Part shown: in pieces, positions 18,384 through 27,244 of the stretch
Layout of the letters: every line of letters begins with the position of its first letter
How positions within the stretch are numbered: position 1 is the stretch's first letter
Source of the DNA: Alphaproteobacteria bacterium
GTDB taxonomy: Bacteria; Pseudomonadota; Gammaproteobacteria; Burkholderiales; Burkholderiaceae_C
Reading direction: 5' to 3'
DNA length: 64,000 nt
Assembly (NCBI GenBank): GCA_030054175.1
Contig: JASGCM010000015.1
Span: 30,574-94,573, forward strand
Program-made: the position numbers and the translations under genes
Notes under the pieces: model-generated
Databases searched by the model: none
What the model was told of the DNA's origin: nothing
What the model saw: only the letters and a program-made list of their open reading frames with translations

Positions 18384-19169
18384 TCACATCGTGGGGGCAC
18401 GTTCTACCAACTCTTGGGCGAAACCCAGGAAGGCTTGACTGCCTTTGGCCGAGGGGTCAAACACCAAGCCAGGCTTGCCGTAACTCGGCGCTTCGGCCAA
18501 GCGCACATTGCGTGGAATGATGGTATTGAAAACCTTGTCGCCAAAGTGCGCTTTCAGCTGTTCACTGACCTGCTGCTGCAACGTGATGCGGGGGTCGTAC
18601 ATGACCCGCAACAAGCCGATGATTTTCAGATCGCGGTTCAAATTGGCATGCACCTGTTTGATGCTGTTGACCAAGTCGGACAAGCCTTCGAGGGCAAAAT
18701 ACTCGCACTGCATAGGGACCAACACGCCATGGGCGGCGCACAGGCCATTGAGGGTCAGCAAAGACAAGCTCGGCGGGCAGTCAATAAGAATAAAGTCGTA
18801 GTCTTGGGCCACGGCCTGCAAGGCGTGGCGCAACCTCAGCTCTCGTTGGTCCAAATTCACCAACTCGATCTCGGCACCGGCCAATTCTCGGTTGGCCCCC
18901 AAGACATCGTAACCAGCGGTCTTGCCTTGCTCAGCCCAAGGGGTGCTGGCCCGGCACTCGGCCACGGTGGCAGAAGCCAGCAAGACATCGTAGACGCTCA
19001 ACTCGAGGGTGCGCTTGTCGATGCCCGAACCCATGGTGGCATTGCCTTGCGGGTCCAGATCCACCAGCAACACACGTTGCCCCACCGCCGCCAAGCCAGC
19101 AGCCAAGTTGATGGTGGTGGTGGTTTTGCCCACGCCGCCCTTTTGGTTGGCGACACAAAAAATTTTCAC
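18384..19169 (-). CDS. parA: chromosome-partitioning ATPase ParA
   Basis: Walker-type ATPase that forms the DNA-bound gradient driving ParB-parS segregation. The 261-residue length and the absence of an N-terminal helix-turn-helix mark the small chromosomal (Soj) class. The deviant Walker A KGGVGKTTT is at residues 10-18, the A' motif VLLVDLDPQGNAT follows, and FILIDCPPSLS is Walker B. The C-terminal IPRNVRLAEAPSYGKP is characteristic of Soj. It begins the parA-hydrolase-parB unit and follows lysE by 74 bp. Confidence 0.97.
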   Translation of the reverse strand: MKIFCVANQKGGVGKTTTTINLAAGLAAVGQRVLLVDLDPQGNATMGSGIDKRTLELSVYDVLLASATVAECRASTPWAEQGKTAGYDVLGANRELAGAEIELVNLDQRELRLRHALQAVAQDYDFILIDCPPSLSLLTLNGLCAAHGVLVPMQCEYFALEGLSDLVNSIKQVHANLNRDLKIIGLLRVMYDPRITLQQQVSEQLKAHFGDKVFNTIIPRNVRLAEAPSYGKPGLVFDPSAKGSQAFLGFAQELVERAPTM

Positions 19170-19243
19170 CTCTGACCCTTTGAAATATGCCGATCAACGG
19201 CGCCGCGACAGTGTGAAGTATGCATCAATCCGATGGCTTTGAA

Positions 19244-19861
19244 TCAGCCTGCAAGCCAAAGAAGGCGCAAGCCAAAACCCATCAGACACAAACCGGCCAA
19301 GCGACCCAGGGCGCGTGTCACCTTGGGGTTGGCTTGCAGGCGCTGCGCCATGGTGTACGTCAGCCACACCACGCCCGAGCAATAGACAAAGCCCAAAACC
19401 GCCACGGTCGCCGCCATGAAGCCAAAAGTCACCCAACCCAGGTGTGTTTGGGGGTCAATGAACTGAGGAAAGAAAGCAAAATAGAACATCACCGCCTTGG
19501 GGTTGAGCAGGGTGATCATCATCGTATCCAGAAAATAACGACCAGGTCGTACTTGCACCGGTGCCGCAGTCCCGGCGCTGGAGCCGAGCATGCGCCAACC
19601 CATCCAAGCCAGATAAACGGCGCCTAGACACTGCAAACCCAGGAAGAGGGCGGGTTGTGACTGCAACAGCGCGGCCACCCCGACCACGGTCAGCCACATC
19701 AGCACTTGGTCACCCAATAAAAGCCCGAACACCGAAGCCAATCCACCCCGGAGTCCACCTTGGCTGGTCGAGAGCACCAGAGCCAGATTGCCTGGGCCAG
19801 GCAAGAGCAACAACAAAATGAAGGCCAGAACAAAAGCGCCGTAGTCGGATACGCCAAGCAT
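19244..19861 (-). CDS. LysE-family amino-acid exporter
   Basis: Membrane protein of 205 residues in the LysE/RhtB superfamily, which exports amino acids such as lysine, homoserine or threonine. Six hydrophobic segments are evident, with the family signature GPGNLALVLSTSQGGLRGGLASV near the N-terminus (residues about 21-43) and LLNPKAVMFYFAFFPQF in the middle. It sits between rsmG (18 bp) and parA on the same strand, a common position in Comamonadaceae. The substrate is not deducible. Confidence 0.88.
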   Translation of the reverse strand: MLGVSDYGAFVLAFILLLLLPGPGNLALVLSTSQGGLRGGLASVFGLLLGDQVLMWLTVVGVAALLQSQPALFLGLQCLGAVYLAWMGWRMLGSSAGTAAPVQVRPGRYFLDTMMITLLNPKAVMFYFAFFPQFIDPQTHLGWVTFGFMAATVAVLGFVYCSGVVWLTYTMAQRLQANPKVTRALGRLAGLCLMGFGLRLLWLAG

Positions 19862-19879
19862 GATGGCACCTGTTTGCGC

Positions 19880-20527
19880 TCAGACCTCGGCGCGCCGCAT
19901 CCAAACCAGGCAACGCTCGGCTTCCAGGCCGGGCACGGTCAAAGGTTCCACGTGAAACACATCGATACTGGCAGGGAGTTCGGCCATCTCGGCGTCTGGG
20001 CGCTTGCCCTTCATCGCCAGCCATTGCCCCCCCTGAGCCAAAGCCGCATCGGTCCAGAGGGTGAAGTCCGCCAAGGACGCGAAAGCGCGACTGACAATCA
20101 CAGGCCATGTCTCGGTCAAGGTTTCCACCCGCGCGTGGACCGCCTTTAAATGGGGCAGGGCCAGTGTGCCGGAGGCTTGTTGGATGAATGCGGTTTTTTT
20201 GGCCACGGCGTCAACACAAGTCACCTCCCACTCAGGACGGCAAATGGCCCAAACCACCCCAGGCAAGCCGCCGCCCGAACCCACATCGAGGACACGCATC
20301 GGTCGGCCCTGGGCATGACGCAACAAAGGCGGTAACGCAGATAAGCTGTCGAGCAGGTGATGGGTCAATATTTCTTGCGGATCGCGCACAGCCGTCAGGT
20401 TATAAACCCGATTCCACTTCATGAGCAAAGCCATGTAATCCAACAAACGTTGTTGGCGAGCCAGGTCGATGTCCAGACCCAACGCCCGCACCCCCTGCGC
20501 CAGGGCGGTCGAGCCGTCGATACTCAT
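19880..20527 (-). CDS. rsmG: 16S rRNA (guanine-527-N7) methyltransferase RsmG
   Basis: SAM-dependent methyltransferase that modifies G527 of 16S rRNA; loss in other bacteria gives low-level streptomycin resistance. The 215 residues include [20 protein letters not shown] and the SAM loop [16 protein letters not shown], followed by [11 protein letters not shown]. The start overlaps the mnmG stop by four bases, the usual gidA-gidB arrangement. A parS-like 16-mer (19944-19959) lies inside its 3' part, so the coding sequence there serves two functions. Confidence 0.96.
   Translation of the reverse strand: MSIDGSTALAQGVRALGLDIDLARQQRLLDYMALLMKWNRVYNLTAVRDPQEILTHHLLDSLSALPPLLRHAQGRPMRVLDVGSGGGLPGVVWAICRPEWEVTCVDAVAKKTAFIQQASGTLALPHLKAVHARVETLTETWPVIVSRAFASLADFTLWTDAALAQGGQWLAMKGKRPDAEMAELPASIDVFHVEPLTVPGLEAERCLVWMRRAEV
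19944..19959. other. parS-like ParB-binding site 1 (in rsmG)
   Basis: GGTTCCACGTGAAACA matches the general parS consensus TGTTNCACGTGAAACA at 15 of 16 positions. It is 2.2 kb from parB, inside the rsmG coding region. Confidence 0.85.
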
Positions 20528-22488
20528 GCCAGCAAACCTTCAACTGGCGACAGCCCCTTGAAACCGCCTTTTCGCAAATGGATCAGCAGCAGAGAAATGG
20601 TGGCCGGGGTGATGCCCGAAATCCGTGACGCCTGCCCCAAAGTTTCCGGTCGGTGCTTGGCCAATTTTTGACGCGCCTCCATGGACAAGGCAGAAACCTG
20701 CATGTAGTCGAGATCGGCGGGCAAGCGCAGCTGTTCGTGGTACGAAGCTCGCTCAACCTCGTCTTTTTGGCGCTCAATGTAGCCCGCATACTTGGCGGCA
20801 ATTTCCACCTGCTCGATCACAGCATCGGTCATGTCGCCCAAAGTTTCACGTGAAACAGCGGCACTGGCCCAGCGACCCGACTCGAGCGACATGAGCGCAG
20901 CGTGCCCGATGCCGGGGCGACGCAACAAATCAAACAGCTTGTACTCGTGCTCAATGGGCTTGCCCAAAACCCGTTCTGCCTCTGCGGCCGACAAGATCTG
21001 CGGGTTGACCCAGGTGGATTTCAGCCGCTCTGTTTCACGTGAAACCGCATCGCGTTTGCGACAGAATGTATCCCAACGGGCGTCGTCCACCAGCCCCATC
21101 TGTCGACCCGTTTCGGTCAGACGAATGTCGGCATTGTCCTCGCGCAATTGCAGACGAAACTCAGCGCGGCTGGTGAACATGCGATAGGGCTCGGTCACCC
21201 CCTTGGTGATCAGGTCGTCGACCAAAACGCCCAAATAGGCCTCGTCGCGCCGTGGCAGCCAAGGGGACTGGTCACGGCATTGCAAGGCGGCGTTGATGCC
21301 AGCGAACAGGCCCTGAGCCGCGGCTTCTTCATACCCGGTAGTGCCGTTGATTTGGCCAGCGAAAAACAAGCCTTTGATTTGGCGCGTTTCAAAATGCGAA
21401 GTGAGGCCACGCGGGTCAAAGTAATCGTACTCAATGGCATAGCCCGGCCGCAAGATGTGGGCATTTTCCAAACCGCGCATCGATCGAACCAATTCGTACT
21501 GGATGTCGAAAGGCAAGCTGGTGGATATGCCATTGGGGTAGTACTCGTTGGTGCTCAGGCCTTCTGGCTCCAAGAAAATTTGGTGGCTGTCTTTGTCTGC
21601 AAAGCGGTTGATCTTGTCTTCCACGCTGGGGCAATAACGCGGCCCCACACCCTCGATTTTCCCGGTGAACATGGGACTGCGATCAAAGCCACTTCGGATG
21701 ATCTCGTGGGTGCGCTCATTGGTATGGGTGATCCAGCACGGCACTTGGGGCGGGTGCATGTTGGAGTGACCCATGAAACTGAACACGGGCACCCCCAACC
21801 CCTCATTCATGCCACCGGGCATGCCGTCACCCGGTTGCTCGATGCATCGGCTGAAATCGATGGTGCGCCCGTCGATGCGCGGTGGGGTACCGGTTTTCAA
21901 TCGGCCCTGAGGCAACTTCAAATCTTTCAAACGCGACGACAAACTGACCGCGGGTGGATCCCCGGCCCGGCCGCCAGGGTGGTGATTCAAGCCCACATGG
22001 ATTTTGCCGTCCAGAAAAGTACCCGCCGTCAGCACCACGGCGCGCGCGCGAAAGCGAATACCCACTTGCGTCACAGCACCTGCAATATGATCACCTTCGA
22101 TCATGAGGTCGTCAACAGCTTGCTGAAAAATGTGCAGGTTCGGTTGATTTTCCAGGCGCTGTCGGATCGCCGCTTTGTACAAAACCCGATCTGCTTGGGC
22201 ACGAGTGGCGCGCACTGCCGGGCCTTTGGATCTGTTCAAAATGCGAAACTGGATGCCACCTTCGTCGGTTGCCAAGGCCATGGCACCGCCCAAGGCGTCA
22301 ATTTCTTTGACCAGGTGGCCTTTGCCTATGCCCCCGATGCTGGGGTTACAACTCATCTGACCCAAGGTTTCGATGTTGTGGGTCAACAGCAAGGTTTGAC
22401 AACCCATGCGGGCCGCCGCCAATGCGGCTTCGGTGCCGGCATGGCCGCCTCCGACGACGATGACATCAAACTCTTGCGGATAAAGCAT
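20524..22488 (-). CDS. mnmG: tRNA uridine 5-carboxymethylaminomethyl modification enzyme MnmG (GidA)
   Basis: FAD enzyme that with MnmE installs the cmnm5 group at U34 of several tRNAs. Start [18 protein letters not shown] at 22488 puts the FAD-binding GGGHAG motif near residue 16, as usual; total 654 residues. The MnmG signatures [18 protein letters not shown] and [18 protein letters not shown] are intact. The gene has two parS-like sites in its 3' half. Its partner mnmE is in this window on the other side of the origin, about 20 kb away, so both subunits of the MnmEG complex flank oriC. Confidence 0.97.
   Translation of the reverse strand: MLYPQEFDVIVVGGGHAGTEAALAAARMGCQTLLLTHNIETLGQMSCNPSIGGIGKGHLVKEIDALGGAMALATDEGGIQFRILNRSKGPAVRATRAQADRVLYKAAIRQRLENQPNLHIFQQAVDDLMIEGDHIAGAVTQVGIRFRARAVVLTAGTFLDGKIHVGLNHHPGGRAGDPPAVSLSSRLKDLKLPQGRLKTGTPPRIDGRTIDFSRCIEQPGDGMPGGMNEGLGVPVFSFMGHSNMHPPQVPCWITHTNERTHEIIRSGFDRSPMFTGKIEGVGPRYCPSVEDKINRFADKDSHQIFLEPEGLSTNEYYPNGISTSLPFDIQYELVRSMRGLENAHILRPGYAIEYDYFDPRGLTSHFETRQIKGLFFAGQINGTTGYEEAAAQGLFAGINAALQCRDQSPWLPRRDEAYLGVLVDDLITKGVTEPYRMFTSRAEFRLQLREDNADIRLTETGRQMGLVDDARWDTFCRKRDAVSRETERLKSTWVNPQILSAAEAERVLGKPIEHEYKLFDLLRRPGIGHAALMSLESGRWASAAVSRETLGDMTDAVIEQVEIAAKYAGYIERQKDEVERASYHEQLRLPADLDYMQVSALSMEARQKLAKHRPETLGQASRISGITPATISLLLIHLRKGGFKGLSPVEGLLA
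20842..20857. other. parS-like ParB-binding site 2 (in mnmG)
   Basis: AGTTTCACGTGAAACA matches the parS consensus at 15 of 16 positions and contains the perfect 14-bp palindrome GTTTCACGTGAAAC. Confidence 0.92.
21031..21046. other. parS-like ParB-binding site 3 (in mnmG)
   Basis: TGTTTCACGTGAAACC matches the parS consensus at 15 of 16 positions and contains the same perfect 14-bp palindrome as site 2, 189 bp away. Confidence 0.92.
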
Positions 22489-22537
22489 GGCTATAGTGGC
22501 CTGAGGCACGCTGTGCCTAGGCGATCAATCAAAAAGC

Positions 22538-23722
22538 TTATTTTACGGGCAGCAGAGATTTTTGACGCCATGCCAACAGAGCCCCCATCCACAAACAGGC
22601 TGCCGAAGACCACAAACCCACCTTCAAACCACCTGCGCCATCGGCAATCAGCCCCACCACCGTCGGGCCCACAATTTGCCCCCAGGCGAACACCACCGTG
22701 AACAATCCAATGCCACGCACCCACCACTCGGCGGGCAGGTTATGCCGAACAAAAGCCGTGGTCGATGCGACCACAGATAAGAACACGGAGCCAAACAAAG
22801 CCCCTGACAACAACAACACGGGCAGCGATTGACTGAGGGTGGCCAAGGCCGTGGCCAGCCCCAACAAGGCATTGAGCCAGGCCATGGCGCGTCCATCTCG
22901 ATGCCTATCGAGCAAGTCGGCCCACAGACGCGCCGACGCCACCACGCACAGGCCCAAAACGGTATAGAAGACCGTGCGCTCGGTGTCTTCTATGCCCTCT
23001 TGCCGCAACAAGGCGATGACGAAGGTCATGTAACCGATGTAGCCCATGCCAAAGCAACCATAGCCCAGTAAAACCCAGCCCATGCGAGCGCGCCATTGGG
23101 GCCACTGCGCATCGTCCACCGATTGGGCAAGCACCGCCAAAGGGGGCGTGGCGGCCCCCAAAGCTTGCGCCACCGGCGCCATGGCCACCAAAGCAACAGC
23201 GCACACCGCCGCCAACCACCACCAGGCCTGCGGCCAGTCGGACACCACCGGCATGGCCCACGGCACGATCAAGGCCGAGGCCACGATGCCCCAACCGGTG
23301 CCGCCGTAATACAGACCCAACAGCCAACCGCTTTGTTGAGGATGGTCTTGCGCCAAACGCGCGGCCAACACTCCGCCAGCCACAAACACCCAAGCACTGG
23401 CAAAGCCTGCCAGAAAGCGCTGCACCAAGAGGCCATCGGGTTGACGGAAAAAACCGCTGGCCGCCATGAACACGCTGGCCAGCAACCCCCCCATCAGAAA
23501 GACCCAAGATGGACCACGCTTGCGCATCAACCACGGCATCAGGGTAGCCCCCACCATGTAACCAGCGGCATTGCCGGTGTTCATTGCGCCGGCCAAGGCA
23601 TACGACCAGTCCAGGTCTTCGCGCATGGCGGGCAACAACAAGGCATAGGAAAAACGGGTGATACCCAGCGACAGCGCCGCCCCCAAAGACAGTGACAGGG
23701 CAATGCGCCAAGGGGACTTCAC
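22538..23722 (-). CDS. MFS transporter, YbfB/YjiJ family
   Basis: Predicted major-facilitator permease of 394 residues and about twelve hydrophobic segments. ITRFSYALLLPAMREDL and MNTGNAAGYMVGA in the first two helices are typical of the YbfB/YjiJ family, whose substrates are unknown. The start is taken as GTG 23722, which overlaps the stop of the sensor kinase as GTGA; in-frame codons further upstream would overlap the kinase by up to 186 bp and give a hydrophilic, arginine-rich leader unlike the family. It forms an operon with the response regulator and kinase, so it may be regulated by, or serve the same stimulus as, the divergent metal efflux pump. Confidence 0.82.
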   Translation of the reverse strand: MKSPWRIALSLSLGAALSLGITRFSYALLLPAMREDLDWSYALAGAMNTGNAAGYMVGATLMPWLMRKRGPSWVFLMGGLLASVFMAASGFFRQPDGLLVQRFLAGFASAWVFVAGGVLAARLAQDHPQQSGWLLGLYYGGTGWGIVASALIVPWAMPVVSDWPQAWWWLAAVCAVALVAMAPVAQALGAATPPLAVLAQSVDDAQWPQWRARMGWVLLGYGCFGMGYIGYMTFVIALLRQEGIEDTERTVFYTVLGLCVVASARLWADLLDRHRDGRAMAWLNALLGLATALATLSQSLPVLLLSGALFGSVFLSVVASTTAFVRHNLPAEWWVRGIGLFTVVFAWGQIVGPTVVGLIADGAGGLKVGLWSSAACLWMGALLAWRQKSLLPVK

Positions 23723-25152
23723 GCCATCGACTCCGACGCTGGAGTCGGAGCTGGTGCCTCGGTCAGAATCACCGTGACAGCCAGACCCCCATCGGGGCCA
23801 TCTTCCAAAGCGAGGCGCGCCTGCAAATGCCGGGCATACGATGAAACAATGGACAAACCCAACCCATGCCCTCCGGTGTCGAATGTCAACTCGTTTCCGC
23901 GTTGCCACCGGTCTTGCAAGGCCTGCCTCTGAGAGGGAGGCACTCCGCTGCCATTGTCCTGCACCTTCAGTTGAACGCTTCGCTTTCCGCCATGGTCATC
24001 CATTTCATACCAAAGGACCGTCACCTGGGGTGCTCTCCCGTCGGCGGGTCGGCCATGGCGCAAAGCGTTGTCGATCAGGTTGTCGATCAAGCCCTCGAGC
24101 AAGGCCCTGTGACCCCAAACCCAGCACGCATGGTCAGTGCCTTGAGCACCCAAATCAACTCCACGTTGATCGGCCTGCTGCATCCAACGCAACAAGGCTT
24201 GAGTCACCAGATCGTTCAGGCAGATGGGCTCCAGGGCCAGCGATTGCTTGGCCTCGGAGGCCAGAGCCAGAGCCAGTAACTGGTCTACCAAATGGCTGGC
24301 ACGTTCTTGGCTGCCCAAAATGCCTTGCAGCTGTTCTCGCCACACCTGCGGCTGGGCACTGGACAAACCGTACTCGGCCTGCGCTCTAATTCCCGCCAAT
24401 GGCGTGCGCAACTCGTGCGCGACATTGCCAGAAAACTCTCGCTGCGCCTGCAGTCCCGTGGCAATGCGACCAAAGAGGCTGTTGACCACTTCGCCCAAGC
24501 GCTGCATGTCGCTGCTGGACTTTGGCACACGCACCGGGGACAAATCGCCAGCATCTCGCTGTAACAAGTCTTGTTCCAGTTCGGCCAAGGGGTTCAATTC
24601 CACTTCGATGTTTCGGCGCAGCCACAAAGCCAAAAACAGCAACAAGCCCAGCTGCGGAAACAAGGAGAAAACCAACACTTGCTGCAAGATACGCTCACGG
24701 CTATGGGTGGTCTGCCCCATGACGACATTGAAGTCGCGCGGCCAATCGCGGTGCAAGGTCACGGTGCGCAAACGTTGCCCTTGGTGCAACGTTTCACCGA
24801 ACACGTGGCTGATCCCGACTTTGGTGGGCACGCCTTGCAAGCCAGCATGCCCGGCCAAAAATTGACCCTGCCCATCGTAGATGGCGAAAAACAACGATTC
24901 ACTTTGGTCAAACAACACCGCCTTCATTTCGGCCGGAGACAAGCGGAAATCGAGCTCGCCATGGCGATCATGCACATGCCCTGCCACCATCAGCGCATCA
25001 TCAAGCAGCGAACGGTCGTAGGCCTGGCTGGTAAAATGCCGAGCCACCAAGGCTACGACCACCGCACCCAACACACCTGCCCACATCAGGGGCATGAGCA
25101 CGTGGCGCAGCAGTCGACTGAGCAGGGTCGGCAGATGCACGGGGGTCAACAT
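23719..25152 (-). CDS. two-component sensor histidine kinase
   Basis: Membrane sensor kinase of 477 residues resembling the heavy-metal (CusS/CzcS) and QseC/TctE groups. TM1 is at about residues 15-38 and TM2 at 168-188, flanking a periplasmic domain of some 130 residues. A HAMP-like linker leads to the dimerisation box GNVAHELRTPLAG with the phospho-accepting His246, then the N box NLIDNALRHG, G1 VQDNGSGVP and G2 TGGHGLGLSIV. Its start overlaps the response regulator stop by 7 bp and its stop overlaps the MFS start. The divergent CzcCBA-type genes suggest that it senses a divalent metal in the periplasm; this is inference from context. Confidence 0.88.
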   Translation of the reverse strand: MLTPVHLPTLLSRLLRHVLMPLMWAGVLGAVVVALVARHFTSQAYDRSLLDDALMVAGHVHDRHGELDFRLSPAEMKAVLFDQSESLFFAIYDGQGQFLAGHAGLQGVPTKVGISHVFGETLHQGQRLRTVTLHRDWPRDFNVVMGQTTHSRERILQQVLVFSLFPQLGLLLFLALWLRRNIEVELNPLAELEQDLLQRDAGDLSPVRVPKSSSDMQRLGEVVNSLFGRIATGLQAQREFSGNVAHELRTPLAGIRAQAEYGLSSAQPQVWREQLQGILGSQERASHLVDQLLALALASEAKQSLALEPICLNDLVTQALLRWMQQADQRGVDLGAQGTDHACWVWGHRALLEGLIDNLIDNALRHGRPADGRAPQVTVLWYEMDDHGGKRSVQLKVQDNGSGVPPSQRQALQDRWQRGNELTFDTGGHGLGLSIVSSYARHLQARLALEDGPDGGLAVTVILTEAPAPTPASESMA

Positions 25153-25841
25153 GTTCGCGTCTCTTCCAACAGATAGCCGATGCCGCGCAGGGTGCGAATG
25201 CCTGCCCCGGAGCCCTGAAGTTTCTTGCGCAAACGCGAGATGAATGCCTCCAGGGCGTTGTCACCCAATAGATCGTCAAAGCCCGACAGTTTTTCGGCCA
25301 GCTCTTTTTTGCTGATCACGCGCCCCGGAGGACTGAGCAACTCGCACAACACCTCGTATTCGCGCGCAGGCAGGATCAGGTCATCTTGAGCCAGCTGGAT
25401 ACGCCGCAAGGACCGCGTCAAGGTCAATTGACCAACGCTGACGACTTCTTCGGTACCCAGGCTGCGTCTGGCCAAGGCGCGCAAGCGGGCCTCGACCTCG
25501 GCCAACTCAAAAGGCTTGCCCAGATAATCATCGGCGCCAGCATCCAGGCCGGCAATGCGCTCTTCGGTGCGATTTCGGGCGGTCAACACCAAAACGGGGG
25601 TACGGTCGCCACGGCGGCGGTGCTCCCTGAGCAACTCCAGACCGCTGCCCTGTGCGCAGTCGGACTGTCCGGTCAGAGGCAGATTGAGATCCAGCAAGAC
25701 TGCGTCGTAAGCCTGCACCGACCAAAAGTGCCGTCCTCGGGCCAAGTCGCCCGCAGCGTCGACTCGATGACCAGCATCGGCCAAGCTGCGCTGTACGACT
25801 TCTCGCAGCACGGTGTCGTCTTCCATCAACAAAATGCGCAT
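25146..25841 (-). CDS. OmpR-family response regulator
   Basis: DNA-binding regulator of 231 residues, starting at MRILLMEDD (25841). The receiver domain has the acidic pocket ED at 7-9, phospho-acceptor Asp51 in VLLDLNLPL, and VLTARN and the lysine in DYLGKPFEL. A winged-helix domain ends in LRKKLQGSGAGIRTLRGIGYLL. An insertion of about eight residues (TGQSDCAQ) follows LNLPL in the beta3-alpha3 loop, where relatives go directly to xxGLxLL. It is divergent from the efflux operon across 59 bp, where a repeat suited to this class of regulator is found. Confidence 0.9.
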   Translation of the reverse strand: MRILLMEDDTVLREVVQRSLADAGHRVDAAGDLARGRHFWSVQAYDAVLLDLNLPLTGQSDCAQGSGLELLREHRRRGDRTPVLVLTARNRTEERIAGLDAGADDYLGKPFELAEVEARLRALARRSLGTEEVVSVGQLTLTRSLRRIQLAQDDLILPAREYEVLCELLSPPGRVISKKELAEKLSGFDDLLGDNALEAFISRLRKKLQGSGAGIRTLRGIGYLLEETRTC

Positions 25842-25862
25842 CCAGCGGCTCCCAAGGGTCTT

Positions 25863-25880
25863 GGTCAGGTATCGGTCAGG
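25863..25880. promoter_or_regulatory. 11-bp-period direct repeat, candidate response-regulator box
   Basis: GGTCAGG occurs at 25863-25869 and 25874-25880, an 11-bp spacing that is usual for head-to-tail binding by OmpR/PhoB-family regulators. It lies in the 59-bp region between the regulator and the efflux operon and could serve both. Confidence 0.45.
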
Positions 25881-25900
25881 CACAACCTGAGATAAACCCA

Positions 25901-27235
25901 ATGATGAGCATACGACAATTGAGACAATCTGTTGTGCAAGCCACCCTTTGGGTCGGTGTGGGCCTGTCTAGCGTGGCATTGGCACAAACTCCTTTGGACT
26001 TGGATCGTGTTCTGGAGGTAGCCAGCGCCAACCTAGAGGTCCAACTCAGCCAGTCCGCCCTGGCGGCAGCCCGCGCCGACATCACCAGCGCCGACCGCAA
26101 CCCATTCCCGGTACTGTCGGCCCGCACCTCGTCCATCGACCTGCAAAACGGCATCGGCGGCGGGAATGTGTGGCGAGATAAACGCATCGACAAGGGTCTG
26201 GGCCTGGACATCACCCAAGAGCGCGGTGAAAAGCGCGAATGGCGTACGCGCGGGGCGAAAAGTGCTGCCCGCGCGGCCGAGGAAGACGTGGCCCAGACCC
26301 GACGCCGCCAACTGTGGTTGGCCAGCATGGCCTATTTCGAATGGCTGGCCCAAAGCGAAAGGCTGCGCCATGTCTCGGCCATGGCCCAAGCCAGCCGCCA
26401 GCAAGCGCAGGTGGCAGCTCAACGGCAACAGGCGGGCGATGTGTCCATGCAAGACCGTTTGCGCTTTGACATTGAGGCGCGTCGCGCCGAAGCAGAAGTC
26501 CCCTCCGCACAAGCGGCTTTGCAACGTGCGATGCTGGCGTTGCAACTGATCACACGCATCGAGTCGCCAACGAGTATTTGGTCACCGGCCCAAAGTTGGC
26601 CCAACATCGGTACGGCCTCCTATCCGGCAGAACACTGGCCACAACGACTGCAACAAGCCGTAGATCAACGCCCCGATGTGGCGGCCGCTCAAAACCGCCT
26701 TGAGGCCGCGCGACACGGACTGGACTTGGCGCTGGCACAAAAGAAGTCAGACATCACCTGGGGCAGCAGTTTCGATCATTACCCGGGCACTTCGGCGCGC
26801 CTGCTGGAATTTCGCATGCAAATGCCACTGCAATGGAATTACAACTACCAAGGCGAGATCGCCCGGGCTCAAGCCCTGGTCGTGCAAAGCCAAGACCTCC
26901 TGGCCCAGACCCGCTTGCAAGCCCAGACCGAATTAGCGGGGCTGTACCAAAGCTTTGTCGCCGCCCAAGGCCGCTGGCAAGCGCACCAAGAAGGCATCTT
27001 GCCGCAAGCCCAACAGGTGCTTGCACAAGCTGAACTGGCCTACCAAAAAGGGGGCTTGTCACTGACCGACTTGCTCGACGCCCGGCGCACCTTTCACCAG
27101 GCCTGGCTCGATTGCTTGGTGGCGCGGCTTGAATGGACCAACGCTTACTCGGGTTTGCTGTTTCATACCGAGACCGAAGCGCAAGCTCGCACCCAATTGA
27201 CCCGATCCTCCCACGCGGCAGGATTCACTCACTGA
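25901..27235 (+). CDS. outer-membrane efflux factor, CzcC/TolC family
   Basis: Outer-membrane channel subunit of the heavy-metal RND pump. The 444-residue protein begins with two adjacent ATG codons and a signal peptide ending near ALAQ (about residue 29). Two outer-membrane efflux repeats follow, rich in Ala/Gln/Glu coiled-coil helices (SQSALAAARADITSADRN; RPDVAAAQNRLEAARHGL), with the GGLSLTDLLDARRTFHQAW segment near the end that is typical of the family. It is the first gene of the pump operon, followed by the fusion protein after 9 bp. Confidence 0.88.
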   Translation: MMSIRQLRQSVVQATLWVGVGLSSVALAQTPLDLDRVLEVASANLEVQLSQSALAAARADITSADRNPFPVLSARTSSIDLQNGIGGGNVWRDKRIDKGLGLDITQERGEKREWRTRGAKSAARAAEEDVAQTRRRQLWLASMAYFEWLAQSERLRHVSAMAQASRQQAQVAAQRQQAGDVSMQDRLRFDIEARRAEAEVPSAQAALQRAMLALQLITRIESPTSIWSPAQSWPNIGTASYPAEHWPQRLQQAVDQRPDVAAAQNRLEAARHGLDLALAQKKSDITWGSSFDHYPGTSARLLEFRMQMPLQWNYNYQGEIARAQALVVQSQDLLAQTRLQAQTELAGLYQSFVAAQGRWQAHQEGILPQAQQVLAQAELAYQKGGLSLTDLLDARRTFHQAWLDCLVARLEWTNAYSGLLFHTETEAQARTQLTRSSHAAGFTH

Positions 27236-27244
27236 AAGCCTCGC

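Noticed and set aside
23723..23908. Longer start for the MFS gene inside the kinase gene
   Set aside because: It would overlap the kinase by 186 bp and add a polar Arg-rich leader; the GTGA overlap is a better start.
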